Source: Anaeromyxobacter paludicola
GTDB taxonomy: Bacteria; Myxococcota; Myxococcia; Myxococcales; Anaeromyxobacteraceae
Reading direction: 5' to 3'
Length of the DNA: 64,000 nucleotides
Assembly: GCF_023169965.1 (NCBI RefSeq)
Contig: NZ_AP025592.1
Location: 4,030,001-4,094,000 of the forward strand
Within the stretch, counting starts at the first letter, position 1, and each line of letters begins with the position of its first letter. The notes beneath the pieces were generated by a model. It was not told where the DNA came from. It did not search any database and worked only from the letters and a program-made list of their open reading frames with translations. Of this stretch, positions 24,342 through 34,223 are shown piece by piece. The position numbers and the translations under genes are program-made.

Positions 24342-24925
24342 GCTTCATCAACTACAGCTCCCGCGAGATCAACTGCAAGATCGTCTATTACGGCCCGGGC
24401 CTCTGCGGGAAGACGACGAACCTCCAGTACGTCTACGCGAAGACCAACCCCGAGTCGAAGGGCAAGATGATCAGTCTCGCCACCGAGACCGAGCGGACCC
24501 TGTTCTTCGACTTCCTCCCGCTGGCGCTGGGCGAGATCCGGGGCTTCAAGACCCGGTTCCACCTCTACACGGTGCCGGGCCAGGTCTTCTACGACGCGTC
24601 CCGCAAGCTCATCCTCAAGGGCGTGGACGGCGTGGTCTTCGTGGCCGACTCGCAGGAGGAGCGCATCGACGCGAACCTCGAGTCGGTCGAGAACCTGCGC
24701 GCCAACCTGGGCGAGCAGGGCTACGACCTCGACAAGCTCCCCTACGTCGTGCAGTACAACAAGCGCGACCTCCCCTCGGCCCTGCCGCTCGAGGAGCTGC
24801 GGCGCGAGCTCAACCCGCGCGGCGTGCCGGAGTTCGAGGCGGTCGCGCCGGTCGGGAAGGGCGTCTTCGACACCTTGAAGGCGGTCGCGAAGCTGGTGCT
24901 CACCGAGCTGAAGAAGGGCGGCTGA
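24338..24925 (+). CDS. mglA: MglA, Ras-like polarity GTPase
   Basis: 195 residues, the same length as Myxococcus MglA. G1 is GPGLCGKT (19-26), the switch/G3 region is TVPGQ (78-82) in place of the usual DxxG (the MglA hallmark), and NKRD (141-144) is the guanine-specificity motif. In Myxococcus MglA-GTP at the leading pole controls gliding and type IV pili. The start is fixed by the four-base overlap with mglB. It sits directly upstream of a Glt/Agl-like envelope operon, which suggests that MglA may control that apparatus here. Confidence 0.95.
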   Translation: MSFINYSSREINCKIVYYGPGLCGKTTNLQYVYAKTNPESKGKMISLATETERTLFFDFLPLALGEIRGFKTRFHLYTVPGQVFYDASRKLILKGVDGVVFVADSQEERIDANLESVENLRANLGEQGYDLDKLPYVVQYNKRDLPSALPLEELRRELNPRGVPEFEAVAPVGKGVFDTLKAVAKLVLTELKKGG

Positions 24926-24985
24926 GCCCGCTCTCGAGGTGGTATAAGCCGTCGCCGGCGTCCCGCCGGCCGCTCCCCGGAGGCG

Positions 24986-25639
24986 ATGGTGAACCCGCAC
25001 CGTACCTGCCGCCTGGCCCTGCTCCTCGCGCTCGCCCTGCCGGCCTCGGCCGCGGAGCCGTCCGGCGAGGCGGCGCCGGCCCTCGGCGACGAGCAGTCCG
25101 AGGCCCAGGTCCGCGCGCTGCAGGAGCGGGTCACCGATCTCAAGGACCGGATCTTCCGGACGAAGGCGCGGCTGCAGCACCTGCAGGAGCTGGTGCTCGG
25201 CGGCGACGTCTCCGCCGGCGCCAAGGCGGTGCTCGTGCACCGCAACGAGATGGGCTCCTCCTACGTGCTCGAGTCGGCCGCCTTCGCGCTCGACGGCGCC
25301 CCGGTGTTCACCCAGGTGGACGCCAACGGCAGCCTCGACCGGCGCGAGGAGTTCGAGGTCTTCAGCGGCCGGGTGGACCCCGGCAAGCACCAGCTCTCGG
25401 TGCGGCTCGTGTACCGCGGCCACGGCTCGGGGCTCTTCGACTACCTCGAGGGCTACCGGTTCAAGGTGGAGTCGTCCTACACGTTCGAGGCGCAGGCCGG
25501 GAGCGTCAGCCGGGTGAAGCTGACCGGCTACGAGAAGCAGGGCGCGGAGCCGAAGGACCGGCCGGCGCTCCGCTTCGACCTCGCCACCGCGCGCGAGGAG
25601 GCTCCGCGCGCCGGGGGCGCAGGGGGCGACGCCCGGTGA
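24986..25639 (+). CDS. Exported coiled-coil/beta-domain protein, first gene of the envelope cluster
   Basis: 217 residues, family not recognised. A signal peptide (CRLALLLALALPASAAEP) is followed by a coiled coil (about residues 36-70, ALQERVTDLKDRIFRTKARL) and a predicted beta-rich domain with LVHRNEMGSSYVLESAAFAL and YRFKVESSYTFEAQAG. It is therefore probably periplasmic. It follows mglA by 60 bases, with GGAGG just before the ATG, and overlaps the next gene by four bases. Its place at the head of the TPR/TonB-like cluster suggests a structural role in that complex; no function is claimed. Confidence 0.7.
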   Translation: MVNPHRTCRLALLLALALPASAAEPSGEAAPALGDEQSEAQVRALQERVTDLKDRIFRTKARLQHLQELVLGGDVSAGAKAVLVHRNEMGSSYVLESAAFALDGAPVFTQVDANGSLDRREEFEVFSGRVDPGKHQLSVRLVYRGHGSGLFDYLEGYRFKVESSYTFEAQAGSVSRVKLTGYEKQGAEPKDRPALRFDLATAREEAPRAGGAGGDAR

Positions 25640-27939
25640 GCCCGCGCCGGGCCCCCGCCCGCCTCGCGGCGGCGCTCGCCCTCGCCCTCGTCGCCGCCGC
25701 CCCCGCGGCGGCCCGCGCCGGGGCCGTGGAGGAGGTCGAGGCGCGGCTTCGCGCCCTCCAGGACGACGCCGCGAGGCTCGAGTCCGGCGCGGCGCCGGCG
25801 GAGGCCGGCCCGGCCGAGCGCGCCCGCCGCGCCCTCGCCGCCGGCCGGGCGCGGCTGGCCGTGAGCGACCACGCTCGCGCCGCGGCCCTGCTGGCCGAGG
25901 CGGCCGAGGCGCCCGCGCTCGAGGGGACCGCCGACGGCGCCGAGGCGCTCTGGCTGCTGGCGCAGGCCCTCGACGGCCAGGGCAGCACCGCCGCGGCCGC
26001 CCGGGCCTTCGAGCGCGTGGCTGCGCTCCGCGGCCCGCGCGAGCGGGAGGCGCTCCCCCGCGCCGTGGACGCGGCCTTCCGGGCGGGGCGCTACGACCGG
26101 GCGGCGGCGCTCGCCGATCGCGCCCGGGCGCTCCTCGGGAAGCTCCCCCCGGACCTCGCCTACACCGCCGCCAAGGCGGCGTTCCGGCGGCGGGACCTCC
26201 CGGACGCGGAGCGGCGCCGCCGCGCGCTCGCGGCCCTCGAGGCGGTGCCGGCCCCGCATCACCTCGCCGCCGCGTACCTGCAGGGCGTGCTGCAGCTCGA
26301 GGCCGGCGCCCGCGACGCGGCGGTCGCCCGCTTCGAGGGCTGCACCCGGCTCGACGGCAAGGAGCCGCGGCAGCGCGAGCTCCGCGAGCTCTGCCACCTC
26401 GCCCTGGCGCGGCTGTACGGCGACGCCGGGCGGACCGCCGAGGCGATCTCGCAGTACCAGCGCGTCTCGCGCGACTCGCCGCGCTTCGACGAGGCGCTCT
26501 ACGAGCTCGCCTGGACCTGGGTCCGCGCGAAGAAGCACGCGCTCGCGCTCCGGACGGCCGCCCTGCTCGCCGACCTCGCCCCGGAGTCGCCGCTCGCGCC
26601 CGAGGCGCTGCTGCTGCAGGGCCGGCTCGAGCTCGAGCTCGGCCACTGGCGCCCGGCGGTGGAGAGCTACGAGCGCGTGGTGAGCCGCTGGGGCCCGGTG
26701 CGCGACGAGCTCGAGGCGATCCTGGCCGCCGGCGAGGATCCGCTCCGCTCCTTCAACGAGATCGTGGGCCGGCCGGACGCCGGGCTCGAGGCCGCGGCGG
26801 TGCTGCCGCCGCTCGCCCGGCGCTGGGCCGCGGAGGACGGCGGCCTGGAGCGGGCCCTCGGCGTGGTGGGCGCGCTGGAGGAGGGGCGGCGCGACCTCGG
26901 CGAGGCGACCGAGCTCTCCGCGCGGCTCGGCGCCGCGCTCTCGGCGGAGGGCGAGGGGACGCCCCGCGCCCGCGAGGCGCTGGCCCGCGCCGACGCGGTG
27001 GCGAACGGGCTCCTGCTCGCGCGGGCCGCCCTGGCCCGGGCCGAGGAGGCCGAGCTCGGGCTCGAGGCGGGCGACCGCGCCGAGCTCGCGAGCCTGCGCG
27101 CCGCCCGCCAGCCGCTCGAGGGCCGCCTGGCGGCGCTCCCCGCGAGCGCGGCGGCGGCCGACGAGCGGGTCCGGCGGGCCCGCGCCGGGATCGACGCCCT
27201 CGACGCCGAGGCGTTCCGGCTCGGGTTCGAGGCGCGCGCCGAGTCGGCCGCCATCGCCGGCACCCGCGGCTGGCTGGAGCGGAGGGCGCCGGCCGCGCGC
27301 GACCCCTCCGACCGCGCCGCGGTGGCGGAGGAGCTGCGCCGCCAGCGGGAGATCGTGAGCGGGTACGCCGAGGAGGCCCGGCAGCTGCGGCTCGACCTCG
27401 CCCTCGCCGAGGACGCCGCGCGCGCCCAGGCGGCGTCGGCCGGCGACGAGAAGCTCCGGAGCGCCTTCGCCGCGCGGCTCGCGGAGGAGGAGGCCCTCCT
27501 CGCCCGCGCCCGCCAGGGCCGCCCGGCCGCGGGCCGGCTCGAGGCCGTGGACGCCGCCCGCGGGCGCGCCGCCGCGCTCGAGGCGGCCACGGCCGCGGCG
27601 CGGTCCCGCCTCGCGGCGCAGGCCGCCGCCGGACGGGAGGCGCTGCGGGCCCAGGCCCAGGCGCAGGCGGACGAGCTCGGCCGCGAGCAGGCCGAGCTGG
27701 AGCGGCTGCAGGAGGAGGTGCGCCGCGCCGTGGGGCGCGTGACGACGCGCTCCCTGGAGCGGGTCCGCGGACAGTTCCAGCAGCTCGTGCTCGAGGCCGA
27801 CGTGGGGCTCGTGGACGTCGCCTGGGCGCGCAAGCGCGACCGGGCGGAGAGGATCCAGCAGCTCTCGGCGCAGAAGCAGGCCGAGCTCGACCGCCTCGAC
27901 GCCGAGGCCCGCGGCGCGCCCGGGAAGGTGGAGCGGTGA
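25636..27939 (+). CDS. Exported TPR/coiled-coil protein of the envelope cluster
   Basis: 767 residues. A signal peptide ends near AAARAGA. About 450 residues of TPR-like helical repeats follow (for example ALYELAWTWVRAKKHALALR and LARLYGDAGRTAEAISQYQR). A C-terminal coiled coil (about 480-765) is rich in Ala, Arg and Glu and ends RKRDRAERIQQLSAQKQAEL. It overlaps both neighbours by four bases, so it belongs to one translationally coupled operon. Similar TPR/coiled-coil genes lie beside agmU-type genes in myxobacteria. It may scaffold the periplasmic part of a Glt-like machine; I cannot give a precise family name. Confidence 0.75.
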   Translation: MSPRRAPARLAAALALALVAAAPAAARAGAVEEVEARLRALQDDAARLESGAAPAEAGPAERARRALAAGRARLAVSDHARAAALLAEAAEAPALEGTADGAEALWLLAQALDGQGSTAAAARAFERVAALRGPREREALPRAVDAAFRAGRYDRAAALADRARALLGKLPPDLAYTAAKAAFRRRDLPDAERRRRALAALEAVPAPHHLAAAYLQGVLQLEAGARDAAVARFEGCTRLDGKEPRQRELRELCHLALARLYGDAGRTAEAISQYQRVSRDSPRFDEALYELAWTWVRAKKHALALRTAALLADLAPESPLAPEALLLQGRLELELGHWRPAVESYERVVSRWGPVRDELEAILAAGEDPLRSFNEIVGRPDAGLEAAAVLPPLARRWAAEDGGLERALGVVGALEEGRRDLGEATELSARLGAALSAEGEGTPRAREALARADAVANGLLLARAALARAEEAELGLEAGDRAELASLRAARQPLEGRLAALPASAAAADERVRRARAGIDALDAEAFRLGFEARAESAAIAGTRGWLERRAPAARDPSDRAAVAEELRRQREIVSGYAEEARQLRLDLALAEDAARAQAASAGDEKLRSAFAARLAEEEALLARARQGRPAAGRLEAVDAARGRAAALEAATAAARSRLAAQAAAGREALRAQAQAQADELGREQAELERLQEEVRRAVGRVTTRSLERVRGQFQQLVLEADVGLVDVAWARKRDRAERIQQLSAQKQAELDRLDAEARGAPGKVER

Positions 27940-30900
27940 TCCCGGCCGCGCTCGCCCTCGCCGCCCTCCTCGCCGCCGCGCCGGCGGCCGGCGCCGCGCA
28001 GCCGCCGGCGCCCGCGACGCCGGCGACCGGCGCGGCCGCCTCGCCGCGGCCCGGCGCCGGCCCGGTGACCCAGGCCGAGCTCGACGCCGCCGTCGCGGCC
28101 GTGAGGCGCGCCGAGGCGGAGCCCGGGCCGTCCCCGGCCGAGCCGCAGGACCCGGCCGCGAAGGCGCGGGCCGAGCGCCGCCGCGCCGTCGCCGAGGGCT
28201 ACGAGCGGACCCTGCGCGAGCTCGAGCTGCAGGAGCGGAAGGAGCGGCAGGAGGCGATCGCGGAGTTCGAGGAGTTCCTCGCCCGCCACCCCTCCGACCC
28301 GGCCTTCACGCCGGACGCCATGTTCCGGCTGGCCGAGCTCTACTACGAGGCCTCCAACGACGCCTACGCCCAGGCCGTCGAGCAGTGGCGCGAGGAGAGC
28401 CGCCGGCCGGGCGCCGAGGGGCGCGAGCTCCCCGAGCCGCAGAAGGACTTCGCCCGCTCCATCGGGCTCTACCAGCGGCTCATCACCGGCTTCCCCTCCT
28501 ACCGCTTCAACCACGGCATCCACTACCTGCTCGGCTACTGCCTCGGCGAGATGGGGCAGGGCGAGGAGGCCCAGCGCGTCTACGCCGAGCTCGTGGTCCG
28601 CTTCCCGAAGAGCCCCTTCGTCCCCGAGGCCTGGGTCCGGATGGGCGACTGGCACTTCGACGGGACGCGGCGCGACTCGCTCGCCCGCGCCGCCGCCGCC
28701 TTCGGACACCTCTACGAGTTCCCGACGCACCCGCTCTACGCCCGGGCGGTCTACAAGCTCGGCTGGACCTTCTACCGGCTCGACGACTACCCGCGCGCGG
28801 TGGAGGCCTTCTCGAGGCTGCTCGACTTCTACGCCGCCGAGGGGCGTAAGGCTGGCAAGCCGGCGGGCGGCGACCTGTGGCCGGAGGCGGTGCAGTACGT
28901 CGCCCTCTGCTTCTCCGACGAGAGGTGGGGCGGGGTGGAGCGCGCGCGGGCCTTCTTCGAGAAGCTCGGGGGCCGCCCCTACGAGGCCGAGGTCTACGCC
29001 CGGCTGGGCGAGTTCTACTTCGAGGAGACCCGCTACCCGGCTGCCGCCGCGGCCTGGCGCGCCTCCATCGACGAGGACCCGCTCGCGGCCGGCGCCCCCG
29101 GCGTCCACACCCGGATCGTGCAGGCCTGGGTGCGCGCCCGCGACCCCGACAAGGAGGTCGCGGAGCGCGAGGCCTGGCTCGCCGCCTGGGACGAGCCGGG
29201 CGCGTGGTGGAAGCGCCACGGCAAGGACCCGGCGCTCTCGAAGGAGGTCCGCGACCAGGTCCAGAAGAGCCTGGCGCGGGTCGGCGCCTTCCACCACGGC
29301 CGGGCCCAGGCGCTCAAGGCGGCCGGCCGCGGGGCCGACGCGGTGGGCGAGTACCAGCGCGCGGCGCGGGCCTACGGCGACTTCGTGCGCCGGTTCCCGC
29401 AGGACCCGAGCGCCTACGAGCTCGCCTACGCCCTCGCCGACTGCCTCTTCGAGGCGGGCGAGCCGGCGCGCGCCGCGAAGGTGTACGCGCAGGTCCGCGA
29501 CGACCCGTCCGACGCCCGCTTCCGCGCCGACGCCGCCCTCGGCGCGGTCGTCGCCTGGGAGGCGGAGGCGCGGCGGCTCGAGAAGGCCGGGCAGCTCGCG
29601 CCGGTGCGCGTGCTCCTCTCCAAGGACCGCAAGGCCGGCGAGGCACCGCGCGCGGCGCCGCTCGCGCCGGCCCGGGCCGCGCTGGTGCGCGAGTCGGACG
29701 CGCTGCTCGCGAAGGTGCCCGAGCACCCGAAGGCGCCCGCCATCGCCTACCGCGCCGGCGAGCTCGCCTACGCGCACGACGACTTCCCCGAGGCGCGCCG
29801 CCGGCTCGAGGCGGTGGTGGCGCGCTGGCCGCGCGCCGAGGTGGCCGGGTACGCCGCCAACCTCCTCGTCGAGCTCGAGCTCGCCGGCGGCGACTGGGCG
29901 GCGGTGGAGGCCACCGCGGCGCGGCTGCAGCAGACCGAGACCGCGCGCGCCGCCCCGGCGCTCGAGCGCAGCCTGCAGAAGTTCAAGCTGGGCGGCCGCT
30001 TCAACCGGGCCATGCAGCTCATGGAGCAGAAGCGGCCCGACGAGGCGGCCCAGCTCTTCCTCGCGCTGGTGGCCGAGGACCCGAAGCACGAGCACGCCGA
30101 CAAGGCGCTCTGGAACGCCGCCGCCTGCTTCGAGCAGGCGCGCCGGTTCGAGTCGGCGCTCCGGCTGCACGAGCGGATCCCGGTGGAGTACCCGGGCTCG
30201 TTCTACGCCGACGAGTCGCTCTTCCGCGTCGCCTGGACCGCCGAGAACGCCTACGACTTCGACAAGGCGGTCGCGAACTACCTGCGGCTCGTGGACGAGT
30301 ACCCGCGCTCGCGGCAGCGCAAGGACGCGCTCTACAACGCGGCCCGCTCGCTCGAGAACCTGCAGCGCTACGACGAGGCGGCGCGCGCCTTCGCGCGCTA
30401 CGCGGCGCTCTACCCCGACGCCGAGGACGCCGCCCGCACCCAGTTCCACGCCGCCCTCGTCTACGAGAAGACGCGCGAGTGGCGCCGCGAGGTGGAGGCG
30501 CTGCAGGCGTTCCAGCGCCGCTTCGCCGGGGGGCGGGAGCACGAGCTCATCGTGCAGTCGCACCTCAAGGTGGCCCTCGCCTGGCGCGCGCTCGGCGAGG
30601 AGGCGAAGGCCCGGGAGACGTACGGCGCGGCCGTCGCCGAGTTCGCGCGCCGCAAGCTCGACCCGGCCACCCACCTGCTGGGCGCCGCCGCCGCCGCCGA
30701 GGCCCGCTTCCGCCTGGCCGAGCACGAGTTCGAGCGCTGGGACCGGATCGCGCTGCCGGCCACCGCCAACCCGAAGAAGCTGCAGAAGTCGCTCGAGGCC
30801 AAGCTCTCGGAGATGAAGCGGCTGGCGCCGCTCTACAACGAGGTGAAGAAGTACCGCCGCCCCGACTGGACCCTGGCCGCCTTCTACCGCCAGGCGTTCC

Positions 30901-31265
30901 TGCTGGAGCGGCTGGCGCAGACGCTGTACGAGGCCCCGGTCCCGCCGGAGCTGAAGGAGCCGGGCCAGGAGGAGTACCTCGCCGCCTACCAGGATCAGCT
31001 GGCGCAGTTCGCCCAGCCGTACGAGGACCAGGCGGTCGCGGTGTACGTGCAGGCCATCCAGGCCGCGCGCGAGCTTCACGTGAAGAACGAGTGGACCCGG
31101 CGCATCAGCGAATCGCTGGCCCGCTACCGGCCGAAGGAGTATCCCATCTTGAAGGACGCCAAGGGTCGGATGGTCCCCCAGGACCTCTCGCCGCTGGCGC
31201 TGGCCGGAGCCGCTGCGGGGCGCGAGTCGCCTGGCGCGGGTGCCCGAACGAACGAGGAAAGGTGA
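27936..31265 (+). CDS. gltD: Large TPR protein, GltD/AgmU-like
   Basis: 1109 residues, near the about 1.2 kb-residue size of Myxococcus AgmU (GltD). A signal peptide at residues 1-20 is followed by a disordered Pro/Ala stretch, then tandem TPR repeats to about residue 900: FRLAELYYEASNDAYAQAVE, YAELVVRFPKSPFVPEAWVR, YKLGWTFYRLDDYPRAVEAF, and further ones. The C-terminal part holds conserved-looking YPILKDAKGRMVPQDLSPLA. GltD is reported in the periplasm and cytoplasm as part of the trans-envelope gliding complex. The GTG start lies in a four-base overlap. The AgmU name rests on size, repeats and position, not on an alignment. Confidence 0.7.
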   Translation: MIPAALALAALLAAAPAAGAAQPPAPATPATGAAASPRPGAGPVTQAELDAAVAAVRRAEAEPGPSPAEPQDPAAKARAERRRAVAEGYERTLRELELQERKERQEAIAEFEEFLARHPSDPAFTPDAMFRLAELYYEASNDAYAQAVEQWREESRRPGAEGRELPEPQKDFARSIGLYQRLITGFPSYRFNHGIHYLLGYCLGEMGQGEEAQRVYAELVVRFPKSPFVPEAWVRMGDWHFDGTRRDSLARAAAAFGHLYEFPTHPLYARAVYKLGWTFYRLDDYPRAVEAFSRLLDFYAAEGRKAGKPAGGDLWPEAVQYVALCFSDERWGGVERARAFFEKLGGRPYEAEVYARLGEFYFEETRYPAAAAAWRASIDEDPLAAGAPGVHTRIVQAWVRARDPDKEVAEREAWLAAWDEPGAWWKRHGKDPALSKEVRDQVQKSLARVGAFHHGRAQALKAAGRGADAVGEYQRAARAYGDFVRRFPQDPSAYELAYALADCLFEAGEPARAAKVYAQVRDDPSDARFRADAALGAVVAWEAEARRLEKAGQLAPVRVLLSKDRKAGEAPRAAPLAPARAALVRESDALLAKVPEHPKAPAIAYRAGELAYAHDDFPEARRRLEAVVARWPRAEVAGYAANLLVELELAGGDWAAVEATAARLQQTETARAAPALERSLQKFKLGGRFNRAMQLMEQKRPDEAAQLFLALVAEDPKHEHADKALWNAAACFEQARRFESALRLHERIPVEYPGSFYADESLFRVAWTAENAYDFDKAVANYLRLVDEYPRSRQRKDALYNAARSLENLQRYDEAARAFARYAALYPDAEDAARTQFHAALVYEKTREWRREVEALQAFQRRFAGGREHELIVQSHLKVALAWRALGEEAKARETYGAAVAEFARRKLDPATHLLGAAAAAEARFRLAEHEFERWDRIALPATANPKKLQKSLEAKLSEMKRLAPLYNEVKKYRRPDWTLAAFYRQAFLLERLAQTLYEAPVPPELKEPGQEEYLAAYQDQLAQFAQPYEDQAVAVYVQAIQAARELHVKNEWTRRISESLARYRPKEYPILKDAKGRMVPQDLSPLALAGAAAGRESPGAGARTNEER

Positions 31266-31272
31266 GGGGCAG

Positions 31273-32853
31273 ATGAACAGGACGTGGAATGCCATCTTCT
31301 TGGGAGCGCTGCTGGCCGCGGGGGCGGGGAGCGAGGTCGCCCGGGCCGATGCGCTGAAGAAGTACCAGGCCGATCACGTGGTCCCGCAGAAGCGGGAGAT
31401 CGACGACGAGGCCGAGCGGGCCGCGGTGGGCGACGCCCAGCTGCACATCGAGCGCGGCAGCCAGATGCGCGACGCCGGCCGCATGGACGAGGCGCGGGCG
31501 GAGTGGCGCGTCGGCGGCGAGCAGTTCCAGCACCTCGCCGACCGGTTCCGCTCGTCGGAGTGGCGGCTCACCTACCAGCGCGCGGCGCTCGAGAACTTCT
31601 ACCGCGCCGGCGAGTGGACGCTGGCGGCCGACGCGGCCGACAAGCTCCGCGCCGACCCGACCGCCAACGACGTCTCCCGCGCCATCGCCTCGCGCTTCGG
31701 GGCGGGCGCGCTGCAGCAGGAGGCCTTCGCGCAGATCAAGGCCGGCGGGCTCGAGCCGCTCAAGATCCCGGGCGGCAAGACGGCCCTGAAGCCGCGCCCG
31801 CCGCCGACGGTCTGGCGCCGCTTCATCGACCTCGCCGACGTCTACTCGCAGGTCCACGCGAGCGACGCGCAGGTGAAGAACGCGGCCGAGATCGCGGCCA
31901 ACTTCGAGCTGCTCACCGGCCAGGTGGAGCTCTCGTACCACAACGTCGAGGAGGCCCGGCAGCGGCTCGCCAGGATCATGGACCGGTTCCCCGGCACGCC
32001 GGAGTCCGCCGACGCCGCCGCCCTCTACGCCAACAGCTACCTCATGACCGGCGACGACGCCGGCCGGCGCACCGCGCTCGAGAAGGCCCGCCCGGCCATC
32101 CACGCCGCCCTGGTGAAGCAGCAGGAGCTGGCGAAGTCCAACCCCGAGGCGGCGCAGCAGGCGGAGCGCATCTCCAAGATGGAGGAGCAGCTCCAGAAGC
32201 AGGAGCAGCAGCAGGGCTACGCGGGCGCGGTGGCCATGCTCAACGCCGGCAAGGCGGCCGAGGCGGCCCAGGCCTTCGAGCGCTACGCGGCCGACAACAA
32301 GGACGACCCCGACGCCGCCGGCGCGCTCTACAACGCCGGCGTGGCCTGGGACAAGGCCGGCAACCACAAGAGCGCCGCCGCCGTCCGCGAGAAGCTGCTC
32401 GCCGACTACCCCGACTCGAAGCTCGCCCCGAAGGCGATGCTGGCGCTCGCGAGCGCCCGGTCGCACGCCAAGGAGCACGGCGCCGCCGCCAAGCTCTACG
32501 CCGACTACCTCGCCAAGTACCCGAAGTCGGAGGAGCGGTGCCTCGCCCTGCAGAACCTGGGCGTCGAGACCGACCTCGGCGGGAGCAAGGCGGAGGGGGC
32601 GCGGCGCTACCACGACTTCGCGAGCGACCCGAAGTGCGCGGCCGAGGACCCGAACTCGGCGGCCCGGCTGCTCTACCGCGCCGGCGCGCTCTACGCCGAG
32701 GCGAAGCAGGACCAGAAGGCCATCGAGGCCTGGAGCCAGCTCTCCTCGCTGAAGGGCGTCACCGACACGGTGGCGAAGTCGCAGGTCGCCGACGCGAAGG
32801 CGCAGATCGCCCTCGCCAAGGCGCGCCTCAAGAAGGCCCCCAAGGGGAAGTGA
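31273..32853 (+). CDS. Exported TPR protein of the Glt-like cluster
   Basis: 526 residues. A signal peptide ends ARADA. A conserved-looking N-terminal region (YQADHVVPQKREIDDEAERA) is followed by TPR motifs, a Gln/Glu-rich coiled segment near residues 300-325, and a second TPR block (AQAFERYAADNKDDPDAAGA, LLADYPDSKLAPKAMLALAS). The ATG at 31273 with GGGGCAG upstream is chosen over an in-frame ATG at 31240 because only it gives a proper signal peptide. Among known cluster members it could be GltC- or AglT-like, both TPR proteins. It starts eight bases after the gltD-like gene. Confidence 0.7.
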   Translation: MNRTWNAIFLGALLAAGAGSEVARADALKKYQADHVVPQKREIDDEAERAAVGDAQLHIERGSQMRDAGRMDEARAEWRVGGEQFQHLADRFRSSEWRLTYQRAALENFYRAGEWTLAADAADKLRADPTANDVSRAIASRFGAGALQQEAFAQIKAGGLEPLKIPGGKTALKPRPPPTVWRRFIDLADVYSQVHASDAQVKNAAEIAANFELLTGQVELSYHNVEEARQRLARIMDRFPGTPESADAAALYANSYLMTGDDAGRRTALEKARPAIHAALVKQQELAKSNPEAAQQAERISKMEEQLQKQEQQQGYAGAVAMLNAGKAAEAAQAFERYAADNKDDPDAAGALYNAGVAWDKAGNHKSAAAVREKLLADYPDSKLAPKAMLALASARSHAKEHGAAAKLYADYLAKYPKSEERCLALQNLGVETDLGGSKAEGARRYHDFASDPKCAAEDPNSAARLLYRAGALYAEAKQDQKAIEAWSQLSSLKGVTDTVAKSQVADAKAQIALAKARLKKAPKGK

Positions 32854-32858
32854 TCCCG

Positions 32859-34223
32859 ATGCGGACGCGCGCTCCGGTGCCGGCACTCGCCTCGCGGGCA
32901 GGGCTCCTCGCCCTCGCCCTCGCGGCGGCCTGCGCCGGGGCGCAGCGGCCGGGGGCGGACGCCGCGCCGGGCCGGCCGGGCGCCGCGGCGCCTTCCGTGA
33001 AGCCCGAGGACGCCGCCCGGGCGCGGCAGCTCCTCGACCGCGGCCTGGCCGCGTCCGCGAAGGGCGACCTCGGCGAGGCCCTCGCCGCCTTCGACCAGGG
33101 CTGGCAGGCCGATCCGACGCTCGTCGAGGCCGGCTTCGACGCCGGCGTCGCCGCCGAGCGGCTCGGCAAGCCCGAGCAGGCCGAGCGGAGCTACCGCGCC
33201 GTCCTCGCGGCGGCGCCCGGGCACGCCGGCGCGAGCGAGAACCTCACCCGGCTCCGGCTCCGCGCCGGCCGGGCCAAGGAGGCGGAGGCCGACCTGCGCG
33301 CCCGGATCGCCGCCCAGCCCGCGGCGCTCGCCTTCCGCGATCAGCTCCTGACCGTGCTCCTCGCCGGCGACCGCCTCGACGAGGCCGAGCAGGAGGCGAA
33401 GGCCGTCCTCAAGCAGGACGAGCGCGACATGCGGGCCATGACGACCCTCGGCGCCGTCTACCTCGCGAAGGGGCGGCTCGAGCTCGCGCGCATGGTGGTG
33501 GACAACGCCCGCCAGGTGGCGCCCCAGGACCCGGTGGTCTGGAACCGGCTCGCCTTCGTCGAGCTCGCCTCCGGCAGCCGGCCGCAGGCGCTCGAGGCCT
33601 TCAGGAAGGCGGCGGCGCTCCGGGAGGACTACGTCGAGGCCCACGTCAACTACGGCAACCTGCTCGTGGAGGCCGAGGACTTCCCCGGGGCCCGCAAGGA
33701 GCTCGAGCTCGCGCTCCGCTACGCCCCCGACCTCGCCCCCGCCCACCTCGGGCTCGGGAACGCGCTGCGGGGGCTGAAGGACCTGCCGGCGGCCCGGGCC
33801 GAGTACGAGCGCGCGCTCGCGCTCGACCCGTCGATGGTGGAGGCCCACTTCGACCTGGGCGTGCTCTTCCTCGACGTCGAGGACCCGTCCCTCCCGGCCG
33901 CGAGCCGCTACGAGCAGGCCATCGCCTCGCTCGACACCTACCGGAAGCAGGGCGGCGAGGAGCCGCGGCTCGCGCAGTACCGCAAGGACGCGCAGGCGCT
34001 CCTCGAGAAGGAGAAGAAGCGGCTCGCGCGCGAGGAGAAGGACCGCCTCCGCAAGGTCGCCGAGGCGAAGAAGAAGGAGGAGGCGGCGGCGAAGCAGGCG
34101 GCCGCCGCGGCTCCCCCGGCCCCCGGCGCACCTGCACCCACCGCCGCGGCTCCCCCGGTCGCCGGCGCCCCCGCACCCACCGCCGCGCCCGCGGCAGCAC
34201 CCCCCGCCCAGCTCGCGAAATGA
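32859..34223 (+). CDS. gltE: TPR lipoprotein, GltE/AglT-like
   Basis: 454 residues. The lipobox LAAACAG (lipid Cys about 25) marks an exported lipoprotein. At least seven TPR units follow (for example FDQGWQADPTLVEAGFDAGV, LGAVYLAKGRLELARMVVDN, HVNYGNLLVEAEDFPGARKE). A basic Lys/Glu-rich helix (about 365-400) is followed by a Pro/Ala-rich tail repeating APAPTAA. GltE/AglT in Myxococcus is a TPR lipoprotein of the gliding complex, consistent with this order (TPR lipoprotein, small protein, TonB-like protein). It lies five bases downstream of the preceding TPR gene and overlaps the next by four bases. Confidence 0.7.
   Translation: MRTRAPVPALASRAGLLALALAAACAGAQRPGADAAPGRPGAAAPSVKPEDAARARQLLDRGLAASAKGDLGEALAAFDQGWQADPTLVEAGFDAGVAAERLGKPEQAERSYRAVLAAAPGHAGASENLTRLRLRAGRAKEAEADLRARIAAQPAALAFRDQLLTVLLAGDRLDEAEQEAKAVLKQDERDMRAMTTLGAVYLAKGRLELARMVVDNARQVAPQDPVVWNRLAFVELASGSRPQALEAFRKAAALREDYVEAHVNYGNLLVEAEDFPGARKELELALRYAPDLAPAHLGLGNALRGLKDLPAARAEYERALALDPSMVEAHFDLGVLFLDVEDPSLPAASRYEQAIASLDTYRKQGGEEPRLAQYRKDAQALLEKEKKRLAREEKDRLRKVAEAKKKEEAAAKQAAAAAPPAPGAPAPTAAAPPVAGAPAPTAAPAAAPPAQLAK

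Noticed and set aside
26667-31295. 1542-codon frame antisense to the TPR genes
   Set aside because: Low-complexity shadow of the TPR genes; no motif, no start-site support.
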